A DNA stretch of 33,463 bases from an uncultured Pelagibacteraceae bacterium (GCA_902534465.1 CACAPU010000011.1:1-33463), one strand, 5' to 3'; shown: positions 23,264 to 32,336, counted from the first letter of the stretch. Numbers and translations are program-made. Notes: generated from the sequence alone by a model not told the origin.

Positions 23264-24253
23264 ATGAATAAATCTAAGATAATTGCAGAAATTGGTGTAA
23301 ATCATAATGGTAATTTATTAAAAGCAAAAAAATTAATTGATTATTCATCAAAAGCACGTGCTGATTATGCAAAGTTTCAAATATATAAAACTGAGAATTT
23401 AGTAACAAAAAAAGCTCTTAAGTCAAATTACCAAAAGAAAAATAAATATGACACTGAAAGTCAATTCCAAATGTTAAAAAAATACGAATTTAATTTTAAC
23501 CAACATGAAACACTTTTTAAATATTGTAAAAAAAAAAATATAAAATATTTAGCCAGTCCATTCGATATTGAAAGCTATTATTTTCTAAAAAGTCTCAACC
23601 CAGAGTTTATTAAAATTGGGTCTGGAGAAATAACAAATTATTTTCTTTTAAAAGAAATAAGCAAATTTAGAGGGGAATTAGTTTTATCAACTGGTATGTC
23701 AAACTTAAGAGAAATTGAACAAGCATATGAAGTTCTAAAAAAAAAAAATAATTATATTACACTTCTTTATTGTTGTTCATCATATCCAACAAGTGTCAAA
23801 GATATAGATCTTAATATTATGCTTAAATTTAAAAAAAAATTTAATTGTGAAGTAGGATTTTCAGACCATACAACTGGCATAGATATTTCAGTTGTAGCAG
23901 CAACACTTGGTGTAAAGTATATTGAAAAACACTTTACTTTAAATAAAAAAGATAAAGGACCAGATCACAGAGCAAGTATAAATTTTAAAGAATTAAAAAG
24001 TTTAATATCAAAAAGAGACGAAATTAATGATTTATTTAAAAGTGGAAAAAAAAAAATATTAAAAAGCGAGCAAGATAATAAAAATCAATCTAGAAAATCA
24101 ATAGTTGCAAGAATTAACATTAAAAAAGGAGATATAATTAAATATTCTCATCTTACAGCGAAAAGACCATCAAATGGTATATCACCAATGAAATTTAGTG
24201 ATTTGTTAGGAAAAAGAGCGAAAAAAAATATTCAGATTGATGAAAAATTCTAA
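23264..24253 (+). CDS. N-acetylneuraminate/legionaminate synthase (NeuB/LegI-like)
   Basis: 329 aa. IIAEIGVNHNGNLLKAKKLID at the start, AKFQIYKTENLV, FIKIGSGEITNYFLL, VLSTGMSNLREIEQA, CCSSYPTS, GFSDHTTGID and EKHFTLNKKDKGPDHRASI make up the NeuB barrel. The C-terminal SAF domain follows from about 275 (SIVARINIKKGDII, then KRPSNGISPM). It condenses phosphoenolpyruvate with a 6-carbon N-acetyl sugar to form a nine-carbon acid. The substrate, ManNAc or its 6-deoxy diamino analogue, cannot be told by eye. It is followed with a 14-bp overlap by the NeuC-like gene, as in known nonulosonate operons. Confidence 0.9.
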   Translation: MNKSKIIAEIGVNHNGNLLKAKKLIDYSSKARADYAKFQIYKTENLVTKKALKSNYQKKNKYDTESQFQMLKKYEFNFNQHETLFKYCKKKNIKYLASPFDIESYYFLKSLNPEFIKIGSGEITNYFLLKEISKFRGELVLSTGMSNLREIEQAYEVLKKKNNYITLLYCCSSYPTSVKDIDLNIMLKFKKKFNCEVGFSDHTTGIDISVVAATLGVKYIEKHFTLNKKDKGPDHRASINFKELKSLISKRDEINDLFKSGKKKILKSEQDNKNQSRKSIVARINIKKGDIIKYSHLTAKRPSNGISPMKFSDLLGKRAKKNIQIDEKF

Positions 24254-25391
24254 AAAAAAATTTTGTATCGTAACAAGCAGTCGTGCAGACTATGGTATTT
24301 TATCAAATTTTTTAAAAACTCTATCAAACAAACATCATGTAAAATTAATTGTTACTGGAACTCATCTATCACAAAAATTTGGATATACATTAAGAGAAAT
24401 AAAGAAAGATAAAATTCATATTTATAAAACTGTAGATATAATTCCAAAAGGTGACAGTGAGCATGATATTTCAAAAACAATTTCTAAAGCAATAACTAAA
24501 TTTTCAAAAATATTTAAAAATATTAATGTTGATACTCTAATATTACTTGGAGATAGATACGAAATTTTTGCAGCTGCAGTTGCAGCCTCAATTAACCGAC
24601 TTAAAATTGCACATATACACGGAGGCGAAACTACCTCAAATGCTCTAGATGAGAGTTTTAGACATTCTATTACAATTATGTCTCACATTCATTTTGTAGC
24701 AGCAAAAAAATATTATGACAGAGTAATTCAACTGGGTAAGGATAAAGAGAATGTGCATTTTGTTGGCTCCTTGAGTGTTGCAAATATTAGAAAAATATCT
24801 TTTAAAAAATTGAGCTATTTAAACAAAGAATTAAATATTAAAAAAAGTAAGTATAAAATTTTTCTTATTTATCATACAGAAACATTAAATGAAAATTATG
24901 GTTTAATAGGTTTAAAAAATATTTTGAAAAATTTGAAAAAAGTAAATAATTGTGAAATTTTTGCAACTTTAAATAATGCTGATACAAAATATTTAAAAAT
25001 CAATAAAATTTTGAAAAATTTTGATAGAGAAAATAAAAATTTCCATTTAATTGATTCATTAAATTATAACAAATATCTATATTTATTAAAAAAATGTAAT
25101 TTTATAATTGGTAACTCATCTAGTGGTATAATTGAAGCACCATCAATTGGTATAACAACAATAAATGTTGGAGATAGACAGCACGGAAGACTTAGAGCAA
25201 AAAGCATTATTGATACTACTGAAAAATATAATGATATAAAAAAAGCAATTAAAAAAGGTTTAAAATTTAAAATAAAAAAAATAAAAAACCCATATGAAAA
25301 GAAAAATACAGCTAGAAGAATTTTAAAAGTTTTAGAAGCAACTGCTAATAAAAAACTTATTGGTTCAAAGTTTTACGATATAAAAAAATGA
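24240..25391 (+). CDS. UDP-GlcNAc 2-epimerase, hydrolysing (NeuC/LegG-like)
   Basis: 383 aa from the ATG at 24240; a TTG lies one codon upstream. IVTSSRADYGILSNFLKTL at the N-terminus, GDSEHDI, LILLGDRYEIFAAAVAA, IAHIHGGETTSNALDES and IIGNSSSGIIEAPSIGITTINVGDRQHGR are the hallmarks of the hydrolysing GT-B-fold 2-epimerases NeuC and LegG. It supplies ManNAc or the 2,4-diacetamido 6-deoxy analogue to the synthase upstream. Its end overlaps the next gene by ATGA. NeuC and LegG could be separated by phylogeny only. Confidence 0.9.
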   Translation: MKNSKKKFCIVTSSRADYGILSNFLKTLSNKHHVKLIVTGTHLSQKFGYTLREIKKDKIHIYKTVDIIPKGDSEHDISKTISKAITKFSKIFKNINVDTLILLGDRYEIFAAAVAASINRLKIAHIHGGETTSNALDESFRHSITIMSHIHFVAAKKYYDRVIQLGKDKENVHFVGSLSVANIRKISFKKLSYLNKELNIKKSKYKIFLIYHTETLNENYGLIGLKNILKNLKKVNNCEIFATLNNADTKYLKINKILKNFDRENKNFHLIDSLNYNKYLYLLKKCNFIIGNSSSGIIEAPSIGITTINVGDRQHGRLRAKSIIDTTEKYNDIKKAIKKGLKFKIKKIKNPYEKKNTARRILKVLEATANKKLIGSKFYDIKK

Positions 25392-26296
25392 AAATTCAGA
25401 ATGCTTTAATAATTGGTTTTGGTTCATCTGGAAAAAGATATTCAAAAATTTTGAAAAAAAATAAACATATTGCAAAAGTTTTTGTTGTTTCACAAAACAA
25501 AAATTGTCCTTTTAAAAGATACGAAAATTTAAACGAAATAAGAGACTTGAATTTTGGTTTGGTCATTATATCATCAAAGACAAGTGATCATTACAATCAT
25601 CTAAAATTTATAGAAAATAATTTTAAGAACAAAAAAATTATTGTTGAAAAACCTTTGTTCTCAAGTCCTCAAAAATTAAAGATAAAAAATAATAAAGTTT
25701 ATGTAGGTTATAATCTTAGATTTGATCCAATGATTAAATTTTTAAAAAAAATAATAAATAAGAGAAAAAGTGAAATAATTTTCTCTAACTTGACATGTTT
25801 GTCATTTCTACCATCCTGGAAAAAAAAAATTACTTACGATAAATCCTACCATTCATCGGAAAAATATGGTGGAGGAGTTACAAGAGATCTTTCACATGAA
25901 ATTGATTTAGGATGTTATCTTTTTGGACTTAAAAAAATAAAATACGCAATCAATTCAAAAAAATCTCCTTTAAAAATAAATACAGATGATTTTTCAAATC
26001 TTTTAGGTGAAGGCTATAAAAAATGTATTATATCGATAAATTTAAATTACTATTTCCATAAAGATGTAAGACAAATACATTTGGGCATGAAAAATAGAAG
26101 CTATATAATTGACCTAATATCAAGAAAATTTGTCTCAAAAAATGTCTCAACAGAGAAATCAAGAATTTTTAAAAAAACTAAAGATAGTACCTATTATGAT
26201 CTTGTTGATGATGTAATTAAAAATAAAAACAATTGCTGTAATTTTTATGAAGGTATGAAAGTTAATCAAATAATTGGAAAATTTAAGACACTATGA
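25388..26296 (+). CDS. Gfo/Idh/MocA-family oxidoreductase of the nonulosonate block
   Basis: 302 aa. ALIIGFGSSGKRYSKILKK begins the Rossmann fold. IVEKPLFSSPQKL has the EKP Lys and VYVGYNLRFDP follows. GGGVTRDLSHEIDLGCYLFG holds the His-x-x-Asp element near residue 173. It lies between the NeuC- and NeuA-like genes with 4-bp overlaps on both sides. This matches, from memory, the place of ptmF between the synthase/epimerase genes and ptmB in Campylobacter legionaminic clusters. Its reaction is not known to me; it may alter the CMP-sugar or its precursor. Confidence 0.8.
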   Translation: MKIQNALIIGFGSSGKRYSKILKKNKHIAKVFVVSQNKNCPFKRYENLNEIRDLNFGLVIISSKTSDHYNHLKFIENNFKNKKIIVEKPLFSSPQKLKIKNNKVYVGYNLRFDPMIKFLKKIINKRKSEIIFSNLTCLSFLPSWKKKITYDKSYHSSEKYGGGVTRDLSHEIDLGCYLFGLKKIKYAINSKKSPLKINTDDFSNLLGEGYKKCIISINLNYYFHKDVRQIHLGMKNRSYIIDLISRKFVSKNVSTEKSRIFKKTKDSTYYDLVDDVIKNKNNCCNFYEGMKVNQIIGKFKTL

Positions 26297-26973
26297 AAAT
26301 ACTATGTATAATTTGTGCAAGAGCTGGATCAAAAGGTTTAAAAAATAAAAATATTTTAGATTTTTTTGGTAAACCTTTAGTAAAACATACTTTAGACCAA
26401 GCAAAAAAAATAAAAAAAATAAATAATATAGTTGTTTCAACTGACTCAATTAAAATTTCAAAAATTGTTGGCCAAAAATATTCTTGGTTTCTTAGATCAA
26501 AAAAACTTTCTGGACACAAAGTTCCAAAAATGAATGTTATTATAGATACTTTGAATAGAAGTGAAAAAAAATTTAAAATAAATTACGATGTTATTTTAGA
26601 TTTAGATGTTACCTCTCCACTGAGGATTATAAAGGATATTAATGAGTCCATAAAATTATTCAAAAAAGAAAAATATGATAATTTATTTTCAGTAAGTAAG
26701 GCTTCAAAAAACCCTTATTTTAATATGGTTGAAAAAAAAAAAAATAAAATTTTTTTGTCAAAAAAAAAAAAAATAATTCATAGCAGACAAATGGCACCTA
26801 ATGTTTATGAAATGAATGCTGCAATTTATTTATGGAAAAAAGATGCACTATTAAAAAAACAATTATTTGGCAAAAATACAGGGATATATATTATGCCAAA
26901 AAATAGAAGCATAGATATTGATACGAAACTAGATTATAAGATTTCTAAATTTTTATATGGAGAAAATAATTAG
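26293..26973 (+). CDS. CMP-nonulosonate cytidylyltransferase (NeuA/LegF-like)
   Basis: 226 aa, the short NeuA form without an esterase domain. ILCIICARAGSKGLKNKN is the nucleotide-binding signature (ICARGGSKGVK in relatives). IVVSTDSIKISKI, LDLDVTSPLR (metal-binding Asp region), RQMAPNVYEMNAAIYLW and SIDIDTKLDYKI follow in the family order. It activates the nine-carbon acid with CTP. Together with NeuB- and NeuC-like genes just upstream it completes a CMP-sialate or CMP-legionaminate path. Sialate versus legionaminate preference is not visible. Confidence 0.85.
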   Translation: MKILCIICARAGSKGLKNKNILDFFGKPLVKHTLDQAKKIKKINNIVVSTDSIKISKIVGQKYSWFLRSKKLSGHKVPKMNVIIDTLNRSEKKFKINYDVILDLDVTSPLRIIKDINESIKLFKKEKYDNLFSVSKASKNPYFNMVEKKKNKIFLSKKKKIIHSRQMAPNVYEMNAAIYLWKKDALLKKQLFGKNTGIYIMPKNRSIDIDTKLDYKISKFLYGENN

Positions 26974-27726
26974 ATGTTAGTATTTATATTAGGTGGATCA
27001 GGTCTAATTGGTTCAGAAATTGTAAATAAAATGCAGAGTATTTCAGATAAAACTATAATATTAGATATTAAAAAACCAAAAATACTTAATAAAAAAATTG
27101 AATTTTTTAAATTTGATTGTTCTCGATTAAAAAGTATTGAAAAAAGTCTTTCCAAAATTATTAATAAAAAGGGAATTCCTGATGTATTTATAAATGCATC
27201 CTACCCAACTGCTAAAGATTGGATAAGATGTGATTTTAAAAGGATAAAATTAAATTATTTAATTAATAATATTAATATTCATCTCAATTCTTATTGTTGG
27301 TCATCAAAAATAATGGCAGAAAAGATGAAAAAAAAAAAGAGTTCTTCGATTATTTTATTAAGTTCTATTTATGGAGTAATTGCCCAAGATCCAAACTTAT
27401 ATAAAAAAACAAATTTAAATGAAAATATGGTATATCCAATAATCAAAGGTGCAATTATTTCACATTGTAGGCAATTAGCATCTATCTATGGCTCTTATAA
27501 TTTAAGGATAAATTGTATTTCTCCAGGTGGAATTGAGGGCAACATAAAAGGGAGGAAAAATAAGCAAAATAAATTATTTAAAAAAAAATATTTAAATAAA
27601 GTTCCTTTAAATAGATTTTGTAAACCGGAAGATATAGCTGAAATGTGTGTTTTTCTAAGTTTATCTAGAAGCTCTTACATAACTGGTCAAAATCTGATTT
27701 TAGATGGCGGATTGTCAATAATTTAA
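26974..27726 (+). CDS. Short-chain dehydrogenase, PtmA-like
   Basis: 250 aa. FILGGSGLIGSEIVNKM near the start, VFINASYP (NNAG position), LLSSIYGV with the catalytic Ser, NENMVYPIIKGAII with YxxxK, NCISPGGIEG, and SYITGQNLILDGGLSI at the end. The SSIYGV and NMVYPIIKGA phrases resemble PtmA proteins of flagellin-glycosylation loci, and it follows the cytidylyltransferase as ptmA follows ptmB in Campylobacter (from memory). Its substrate is not settled. It starts right after the upstream stop. Confidence 0.8.
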   Translation: MLVFILGGSGLIGSEIVNKMQSISDKTIILDIKKPKILNKKIEFFKFDCSRLKSIEKSLSKIINKKGIPDVFINASYPTAKDWIRCDFKRIKLNYLINNINIHLNSYCWSSKIMAEKMKKKKSSSIILLSSIYGVIAQDPNLYKKTNLNENMVYPIIKGAIISHCRQLASIYGSYNLRINCISPGGIEGNIKGRKNKQNKLFKKKYLNKVPLNRFCKPEDIAEMCVFLSLSRSSYITGQNLILDGGLSII

Positions 27727-27746
27727 ATATATAGTGTTGGTATAAA

Positions 27747-28715
27747 ATGAAAAAAATCTTAATTGCAGGTGGAGCTGGGTTTATAGGTTCAAATTTATGT
27801 AAAGAGTTTGTCGACTCAAATTACGAGGTAAGTGTTTTTGATAACAATATTCAATATTTTTACCCCATGAATAAATTTTCAATAAGAAACATGGATTATA
27901 GGCATAAAGTGCTTTTGAAAAATGTAAATTTGATTAGAGGAAATACTTTAGACAATAATGATCTTAGAAGGGCTATTAACAATATAAAACCAAACTATAT
28001 TATTAATTTAGCTGCTTTACCATTAGCTGTGACTGCCATTAAAAATACAGAGGAAGCCTTCTCAAGCATTCTTCAAACAACACAAAATTTTCTTGAGATT
28101 ATAAGAGATATAAGTTTTTTGGATAAATATGTTCACATATCATCAAGTATGATTTATGGAGATTTTCAAAATGATCCAAATCCAGAGGATTCCAAAAAAG
28201 AACCAAAAGAAATATATGGTTCATTTAAATTAGCAAGTGAGTATTTAGTTAAAGGATATACCCAAAGATATGACTTAAAATCTGTGATAATAAGACCTTC
28301 AGCCGTATATGGACCAACAGATAATAATTATAGAGTAATTCAAAAATTTATTGAGAATATTTTAGATAAAAAAAAAATTATAGCTAATAATCCAGATAGC
28401 AATAGGCTAGATTTTACATATGTTAAAGATTTAGTTAATGGAATTAAATTAGCTACTATCAAAGATACCGGAAATTTAGAAATCTTTAATTTGACTAGAG
28501 GAGAAGGCAGAACCTTAAAAGATGTAATTGAAATCTTAAAGTCCAAAATAGGCGATTTTCAAATAGAAATAAATCAAGATAAAAGTTTTTATCCTAAGAG
28601 AGGCACACTTGATATTTCAAATGCAAAAAGCAAACTTGGATTTAATCCAAAATATAACTTAGAAAAAGGTATTGACGATTATCTATCTTACCTTCAACAA
28701 AATGACAAATATTAA
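27747..28715 (+). CDS. NAD-dependent epimerase/dehydratase-family protein (UDP-sugar 4-epimerase type)
   Basis: 322 aa. ILIAGGAGFIGSNLCKEFVD at the N-terminus, YIINLAALPLAV near residue 88, HISSSMIYGDF near 130, IYGSFKL with Tyr-x-x-x-Lys near 155, RPSAVYGP and RLDFTYVKDLVNGI follow the extended SDR order. The active site has SSMIYG, not the T-x-E of 4,6-dehydratases, which argues for an epimerase or reductase rather than LegB. It lies 20 bp after the PtmA-like gene, with a 14-bp overlap to the next. Substrate unknown. Confidence 0.8.
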   Translation: MKKILIAGGAGFIGSNLCKEFVDSNYEVSVFDNNIQYFYPMNKFSIRNMDYRHKVLLKNVNLIRGNTLDNNDLRRAINNIKPNYIINLAALPLAVTAIKNTEEAFSSILQTTQNFLEIIRDISFLDKYVHISSSMIYGDFQNDPNPEDSKKEPKEIYGSFKLASEYLVKGYTQRYDLKSVIIRPSAVYGPTDNNYRVIQKFIENILDKKKIIANNPDSNRLDFTYVKDLVNGIKLATIKDTGNLEIFNLTRGEGRTLKDVIEILKSKIGDFQIEINQDKSFYPKRGTLDISNAKSKLGFNPKYNLEKGIDDYLSYLQQNDKY

Positions 28716-29655
28716 AGAATATATTTCTGGAAATTCTGGAAATGCATTTTTTCTTACTTGTATTGGATCAAAATTTAAAAAAGATTTTGAAAAAATTTCT
28801 TTACCTTATTACGAAAGGTATTGTAAAAAATATGATATAGGGCTGATTGTTGCAGATAAGGCAATTGATATAAATTTTAAGAAGTTTAAAAGTTTAAAAG
28901 ATCCAGGAATTCAGAGATTATTGGTTCCAAATGAAATATATAAATATTATAAAAAATATGAATATTTATGTGATATTGATATTGATTGTTTGCCTGGATT
29001 CCTTGCAAGAAATATATTTAACCAAAAAAAAATTAAAAATAATGAATTATATTTAATACAACCATATCCAAAAGTATTTAAAAAAAAACATTTAGGAAAA
29101 AGGGTGAGTCTACTAAGAAAAACATATATTGATAAAAGTTATCCCCTTGACAGTTTATTTATTGCTTCAGACGTTGAAGAAGGCAAATTACTTGGATATA
29201 AATATAAAGGTCCTTGGGCTACTATCGGTACATGTCTAGGTACTTCAAAAACATTGGCAAAGTCAGGACTTCAGATTTATGAAAACATAAAAAAAATTAA
29301 AAACTTTCAATATCTGCAATCATATAGAATTGATTATTATAATAGGATTTATAAGATAAAATGGTTACCTTATGAATTTCAAGCAATTTGGAATTATGAA
29401 GTTGCATTAAATTATCCATTTTTATTTCATGAAAATTATAAGAAAATATTGAAGGATTGCGTAATCTCAACCTTATTTAGAGTTGATATGTTGCATTTTG
29501 CTGGGAGCTGGCCGGAAAATTCAATTTTTTATAATACGATTTATAGACAAAGAAATATTTTAAAAAAATATTATGATCAATTAGATAGTTATTTATCGTC
29601 AAAAACTAAAGCGAAACAATATGGTAAAGTTAAATACAGCAGAAAATTCCCTTAA
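28702..29655 (+). CDS. Putative DxD glycosyltransferase-like protein, paralogue of the 32337 gene
   Basis: 317 aa from the ATG at 28702 (a TTG at 28672 is a poorer start). SGNAFFLTC near the N-terminus, RLLVPNEIYKYYKKYEYLCD then IDIDCLPGFLARNIF (an acidic DxD-like metal site near residue 100), SYPLDSLFIASD, WNYEVALNYPFLF and MLHFAGSWPEN. All these blocks recur in the protein at 32337-33287, so the two are paralogues. I do not recognise the family by name. The acidic block after a Rossmann-like start suggests a GT-A glycosyltransferase. It overlaps the aminotransferase start by 35 bp. Confidence 0.6.
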   Translation: MTNIKEYISGNSGNAFFLTCIGSKFKKDFEKISLPYYERYCKKYDIGLIVADKAIDINFKKFKSLKDPGIQRLLVPNEIYKYYKKYEYLCDIDIDCLPGFLARNIFNQKKIKNNELYLIQPYPKVFKKKHLGKRVSLLRKTYIDKSYPLDSLFIASDVEEGKLLGYKYKGPWATIGTCLGTSKTLAKSGLQIYENIKKIKNFQYLQSYRIDYYNRIYKIKWLPYEFQAIWNYEVALNYPFLFHENYKKILKDCVISTLFRVDMLHFAGSWPENSIFYNTIYRQRNILKKYYDQLDSYLSSKTKAKQYGKVKYSRKFP

Positions 29656-30670
29656 AAAAAATTTAAAGGTTCCATTTTTTTTTGCAAAAAGAGAGCATAA
29701 AGTCTTAAAAAAAGAGTTAGTTCAATCAATCTCTAAATCATTTTTACACGGACAAACTCTACAGGGACCAGAGGTTAATATTTTAGAAAACAAAATGGCT
29801 AAATTTATTGGAAAAAAATATGCTATTGCTGTGGGATCTTGTACTGATGCATTATTTTTTTCATTAAAAGCGCTTGGAATAGGAAAAGGGGATGAAGTAA
29901 TTGTTACCTCATACTCATATTTGGCAAGCGCAACTTGTATTTTAAGATGCGGTGCGAAGCCAGTATTTGTAGATGTAGATTTAAATGGAAATATGAATTT
30001 AAAAGAAATCAAAACCAAAGTAAGAAAAAAAACTAAAGCTATTATTTATGTACATTTATATGGTTATTTTCAAAATATAGATGCGTTAAAAAAAATTATT
30101 AAAAATAAAAAAATTTTCTTAATAGAGGATTTTGCTCAATCATTTGGAGCAAGTAGAAAAAAAATAAGAGCAGGTAGCATTGGAAAAATAAGTTGCACAA
30201 GTTTTGACCCAACCAAAGTAATTTCTGCTCCTGGTTCGGGTGGAATGGCTTTTACTGACGACAAAGAATTGAGAGATAAAATTATCAAATTAAGATATCA
30301 TGGAAAATCAAATAATGGAGATCATGATTATTTGGGAATGAATTCTCAACTTTCTTCAATGGTAGCCGCCTCTTTATTGGTAAAAATGAAAAAAGTGAGG
30401 GTAAACCAAATTAAAAGAATTTTAATCGCAAAAAAATATATAAATGGATTGAGAGGTTTAGATATTGAGTTACCCCCTTTATACACAAATGGACAGCATA
30501 TTTATCATAAATTTGTAATTAGAGCTAAGAGAAGAAATGCATTATCAAATTATTTAAAACATAAGGGTATTGAGTGTTTAATCCATTATAAAAAGTCCTT
30601 GCCAGAATTAACAATATTTAAAAAGTCGAGAAGTGCAGCATGTTTTAAACGCTATAAAAAGTTTTTTTAA
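29621..30670 (+). CDS. DegT/DnrJ/EryC1-family sugar aminotransferase with frameshifted, shortened C-terminus
   Basis: 349 aa. KVPFFFAKREHKVLKKELV near the start, FLHGQTLQGPEVNILE (41-56), VGSCTDALFFSLKALGIG (71-88), SYSYLASATCILRCGA, LIEDFAQSFGA (167-177) and TSFDPTKVISAPGSGGMA with PLP Lys199 are all present, so the core is intact. Relatives run to about 370-385 aa. Here the frame ends with SAACFKRYKKFF after KGIECLIHYKKSLPEL. The +1 frame at the same place encodes a normal family C-terminus (next entry). A LegC/PseC-type 4-aminotransferase role in the nonulosonate block is plausible, but activity is doubtful. A sequencing or assembly error must be excluded. Confidence 0.75.
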   Translation: MVKLNTAENSLKKNLKVPFFFAKREHKVLKKELVQSISKSFLHGQTLQGPEVNILENKMAKFIGKKYAIAVGSCTDALFFSLKALGIGKGDEVIVTSYSYLASATCILRCGAKPVFVDVDLNGNMNLKEIKTKVRKKTKAIIYVHLYGYFQNIDALKKIIKNKKIFLIEDFAQSFGASRKKIRAGSIGKISCTSFDPTKVISAPGSGGMAFTDDKELRDKIIKLRYHGKSNNGDHDYLGMNSQLSSMVAASLLVKMKKVRVNQIKRILIAKKYINGLRGLDIELPPLYTNGQHIYHKFVIRAKRRNALSNYLKHKGIECLIHYKKSLPELTIFKKSRSAACFKRYKKFF

Positions 30671-30683
30671 AGAAAATGAATAA
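30621..30683 (+). pseudogene. Out-of-frame C-terminal remnant of the aminotransferase
   Basis: In the +1 frame from 30621 the DNA encodes KSREVQHVLNAIKSFFKENE and a stop at 30681-30683. This is the amphipathic last helix expected at the end of DegT-type aminotransferases (EV..V..AI..FF). The stretch of about 25-35 residues that normally comes before it is absent. So a deletion that also changed frame, within about 30600-30628 near the run TTTAAAAAG, seems to have hit the gene. The old stop would overlap the next gene's ATG (30676) by 8 bp, in keeping with the rest of the operon. Confidence 0.6.
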
Positions 30684-32301
30684 AATTTTTAGAAATATTA
30701 AAAAAAAAATTAATTTTTTTATTTGGCTTAACATTAAAAAATCGCATCAAAAATATGTTAGGGGTAAAAATTTAAGTATTATTAGAAATATTAAGAGCAA
30801 TTTTTACAATGATGCGATAAAACTTGATATTAATGACTATTCTAAGCATATTTTTACAAAAGAAATTCTTTTTAAAGACAGAATAATTAAACAATATATA
30901 GGTAAGTATTTAACGGGAAACAGATTTCTATATTTATTTTATTTTTTTCAAAGAAAAAAATTTAAGTCAATATTTTGTTTACCAAATTCTTATCTAAGAT
31001 ATTTAGAAAATAATCATAATTTAAAAATCAATTACACTTTAAGCAATTTTTTTTTTTTTACATTTGTTTTAAGAAAATTTTTTGATGGATTGATTTTCTT
31101 TTTTCAAATTTTTTTTAATATTTTTAAAAAGAAAAAAAATATGAAAATAAATACTTTATTTAATTATGACTTATTAGTTGATTTTTCATTGGAAAATTTT
31201 AATATTGGCAGTGAAAACTTTAATTTAGATCAATACAATATTTTAAATTGGATAATTAAAAATTACAAAACTAAAAATTTAATCTTACAAAGTAAAAATA
31301 GTTTTATATATGATAAGAATAATATTTTTATTCAAACACAAAAAAATATTACAGATAATATTCTAAATAATATAGACTATAAAAAATTAATTTTAAGATC
31401 TTTAAATTTATTTATTTCATCAATTTTTAATTTAATTTTATTTAGATGGTGGAATGTAATTTTTTTTAAAGATGCTTTAGAAGTAATTTGCTTTAATTGT
31501 TCAAAAGTAAACTTTGCGAAAAAATATTTTTTTATATATACTTCTAATATTTATAAGCCTTTATGGACTTACCATGTTGAAAGTAAAAACTCAAAAGTAA
31601 AAATGTTAACAATAAGTTCGTTGACTGAACTTGAACATATAGAAAAAAATAAGACTGAGGATTATGAGGGACTTAGTGCCTCTACTTGGAAGCATTTCGT
31701 CGTTTGGAATGAAGGTAGTAAAAACTATTTGAAAAAAAGAATCATAGATAAAAATATAAATATAAATGTTCTTAATTCTCAAATTTATTATAAAGATGAT
31801 AATATAAATATTGATATATCAGAAAGGTCAGTAGCAGTATTTACTTATGAAAATCATAGATTTAATTTAACACATTCGTTTTTAACAGATTGGGTTACGT
31901 CTTATGCAAGTGACTTACATGAACTGAATAAATTTTTTTGGAATGATCTTATTCATATGAGAAATAAATATAATTTTTCTCTTTATGTAAAAAAAAAGAG
32001 AAGCTTTCCAAAAAACTTTGGTTACAAAAAAAATTTAAGTTTTTACAATGATTTGATTGAAAAGAATAAAGTAATTGAGATAAATAATAATATAGCAATT
32101 GAAAAAATCCTAAAGTCTGTAGATTTATCAGTATCAATGCCTTTTACTTCGCCCAGTATTGTTGCCAAATATATGAATAAAAAATCAATATATTATGACC
32201 CAACTAAATTAATAAATATTAATGATCCAAATAGTTCTGGTGTAAAAATAGTTTCAGGACATGATATGTTAGATCAATACTTTAGTCAGATTTTTAAATA
32301 A
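30676..32301 (+). CDS. Unrecognised 541-aa surface-carbohydrate protein, possibly a GT-B-like transferase
   Basis: I do not recognise this family with confidence. The protein is basic and very rich in Phe, Asn and Lys. Hydrophobic stretches lie near residues 122-150 (mostly Phe, Leu and Ile) and 240-262, without a clear signal peptide, so it may sit on the inner membrane face. The C-terminal third has a more conserved look: AVFTYENHRFN near residue 395, SVDLSVSMPFTSPSIVAKYMN near 490 and IYYDPTKL, as in GT-B-type donor-binding domains of surface polysaccharide enzymes. Its place in the nonulosonate block and between two GT-like paralogues suggests a nonulosonate or other glycosyltransferase (inference). 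Confidence 0.45.
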   Translation: MNKIFRNIKKKINFFIWLNIKKSHQKYVRGKNLSIIRNIKSNFYNDAIKLDINDYSKHIFTKEILFKDRIIKQYIGKYLTGNRFLYLFYFFQRKKFKSIFCLPNSYLRYLENNHNLKINYTLSNFFFFTFVLRKFFDGLIFFFQIFFNIFKKKKNMKINTLFNYDLLVDFSLENFNIGSENFNLDQYNILNWIIKNYKTKNLILQSKNSFIYDKNNIFIQTQKNITDNILNNIDYKKLILRSLNLFISSIFNLILFRWWNVIFFKDALEVICFNCSKVNFAKKYFFIYTSNIYKPLWTYHVESKNSKVKMLTISSLTELEHIEKNKTEDYEGLSASTWKHFVVWNEGSKNYLKKRIIDKNININVLNSQIYYKDDNINIDISERSVAVFTYENHRFNLTHSFLTDWVTSYASDLHELNKFFWNDLIHMRNKYNFSLYVKKKRSFPKNFGYKKNLSFYNDLIEKNKVIEINNNIAIEKILKSVDLSVSMPFTSPSIVAKYMNKKSIYYDPTKLININDPNSSGVKIVSGHDMLDQYFSQIFK

Positions 32302-32336
32302 AATGATTTATAATATATATAATAAGTTTAATAATT

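Noticed and set aside
27747..28715. LegB-type (GDP-GlcNAc) 4,6-dehydratase
   Set aside because: The active site has SSMIYG rather than the T-x-E pattern of dehydratases, so an epimerase or reductase fits better.
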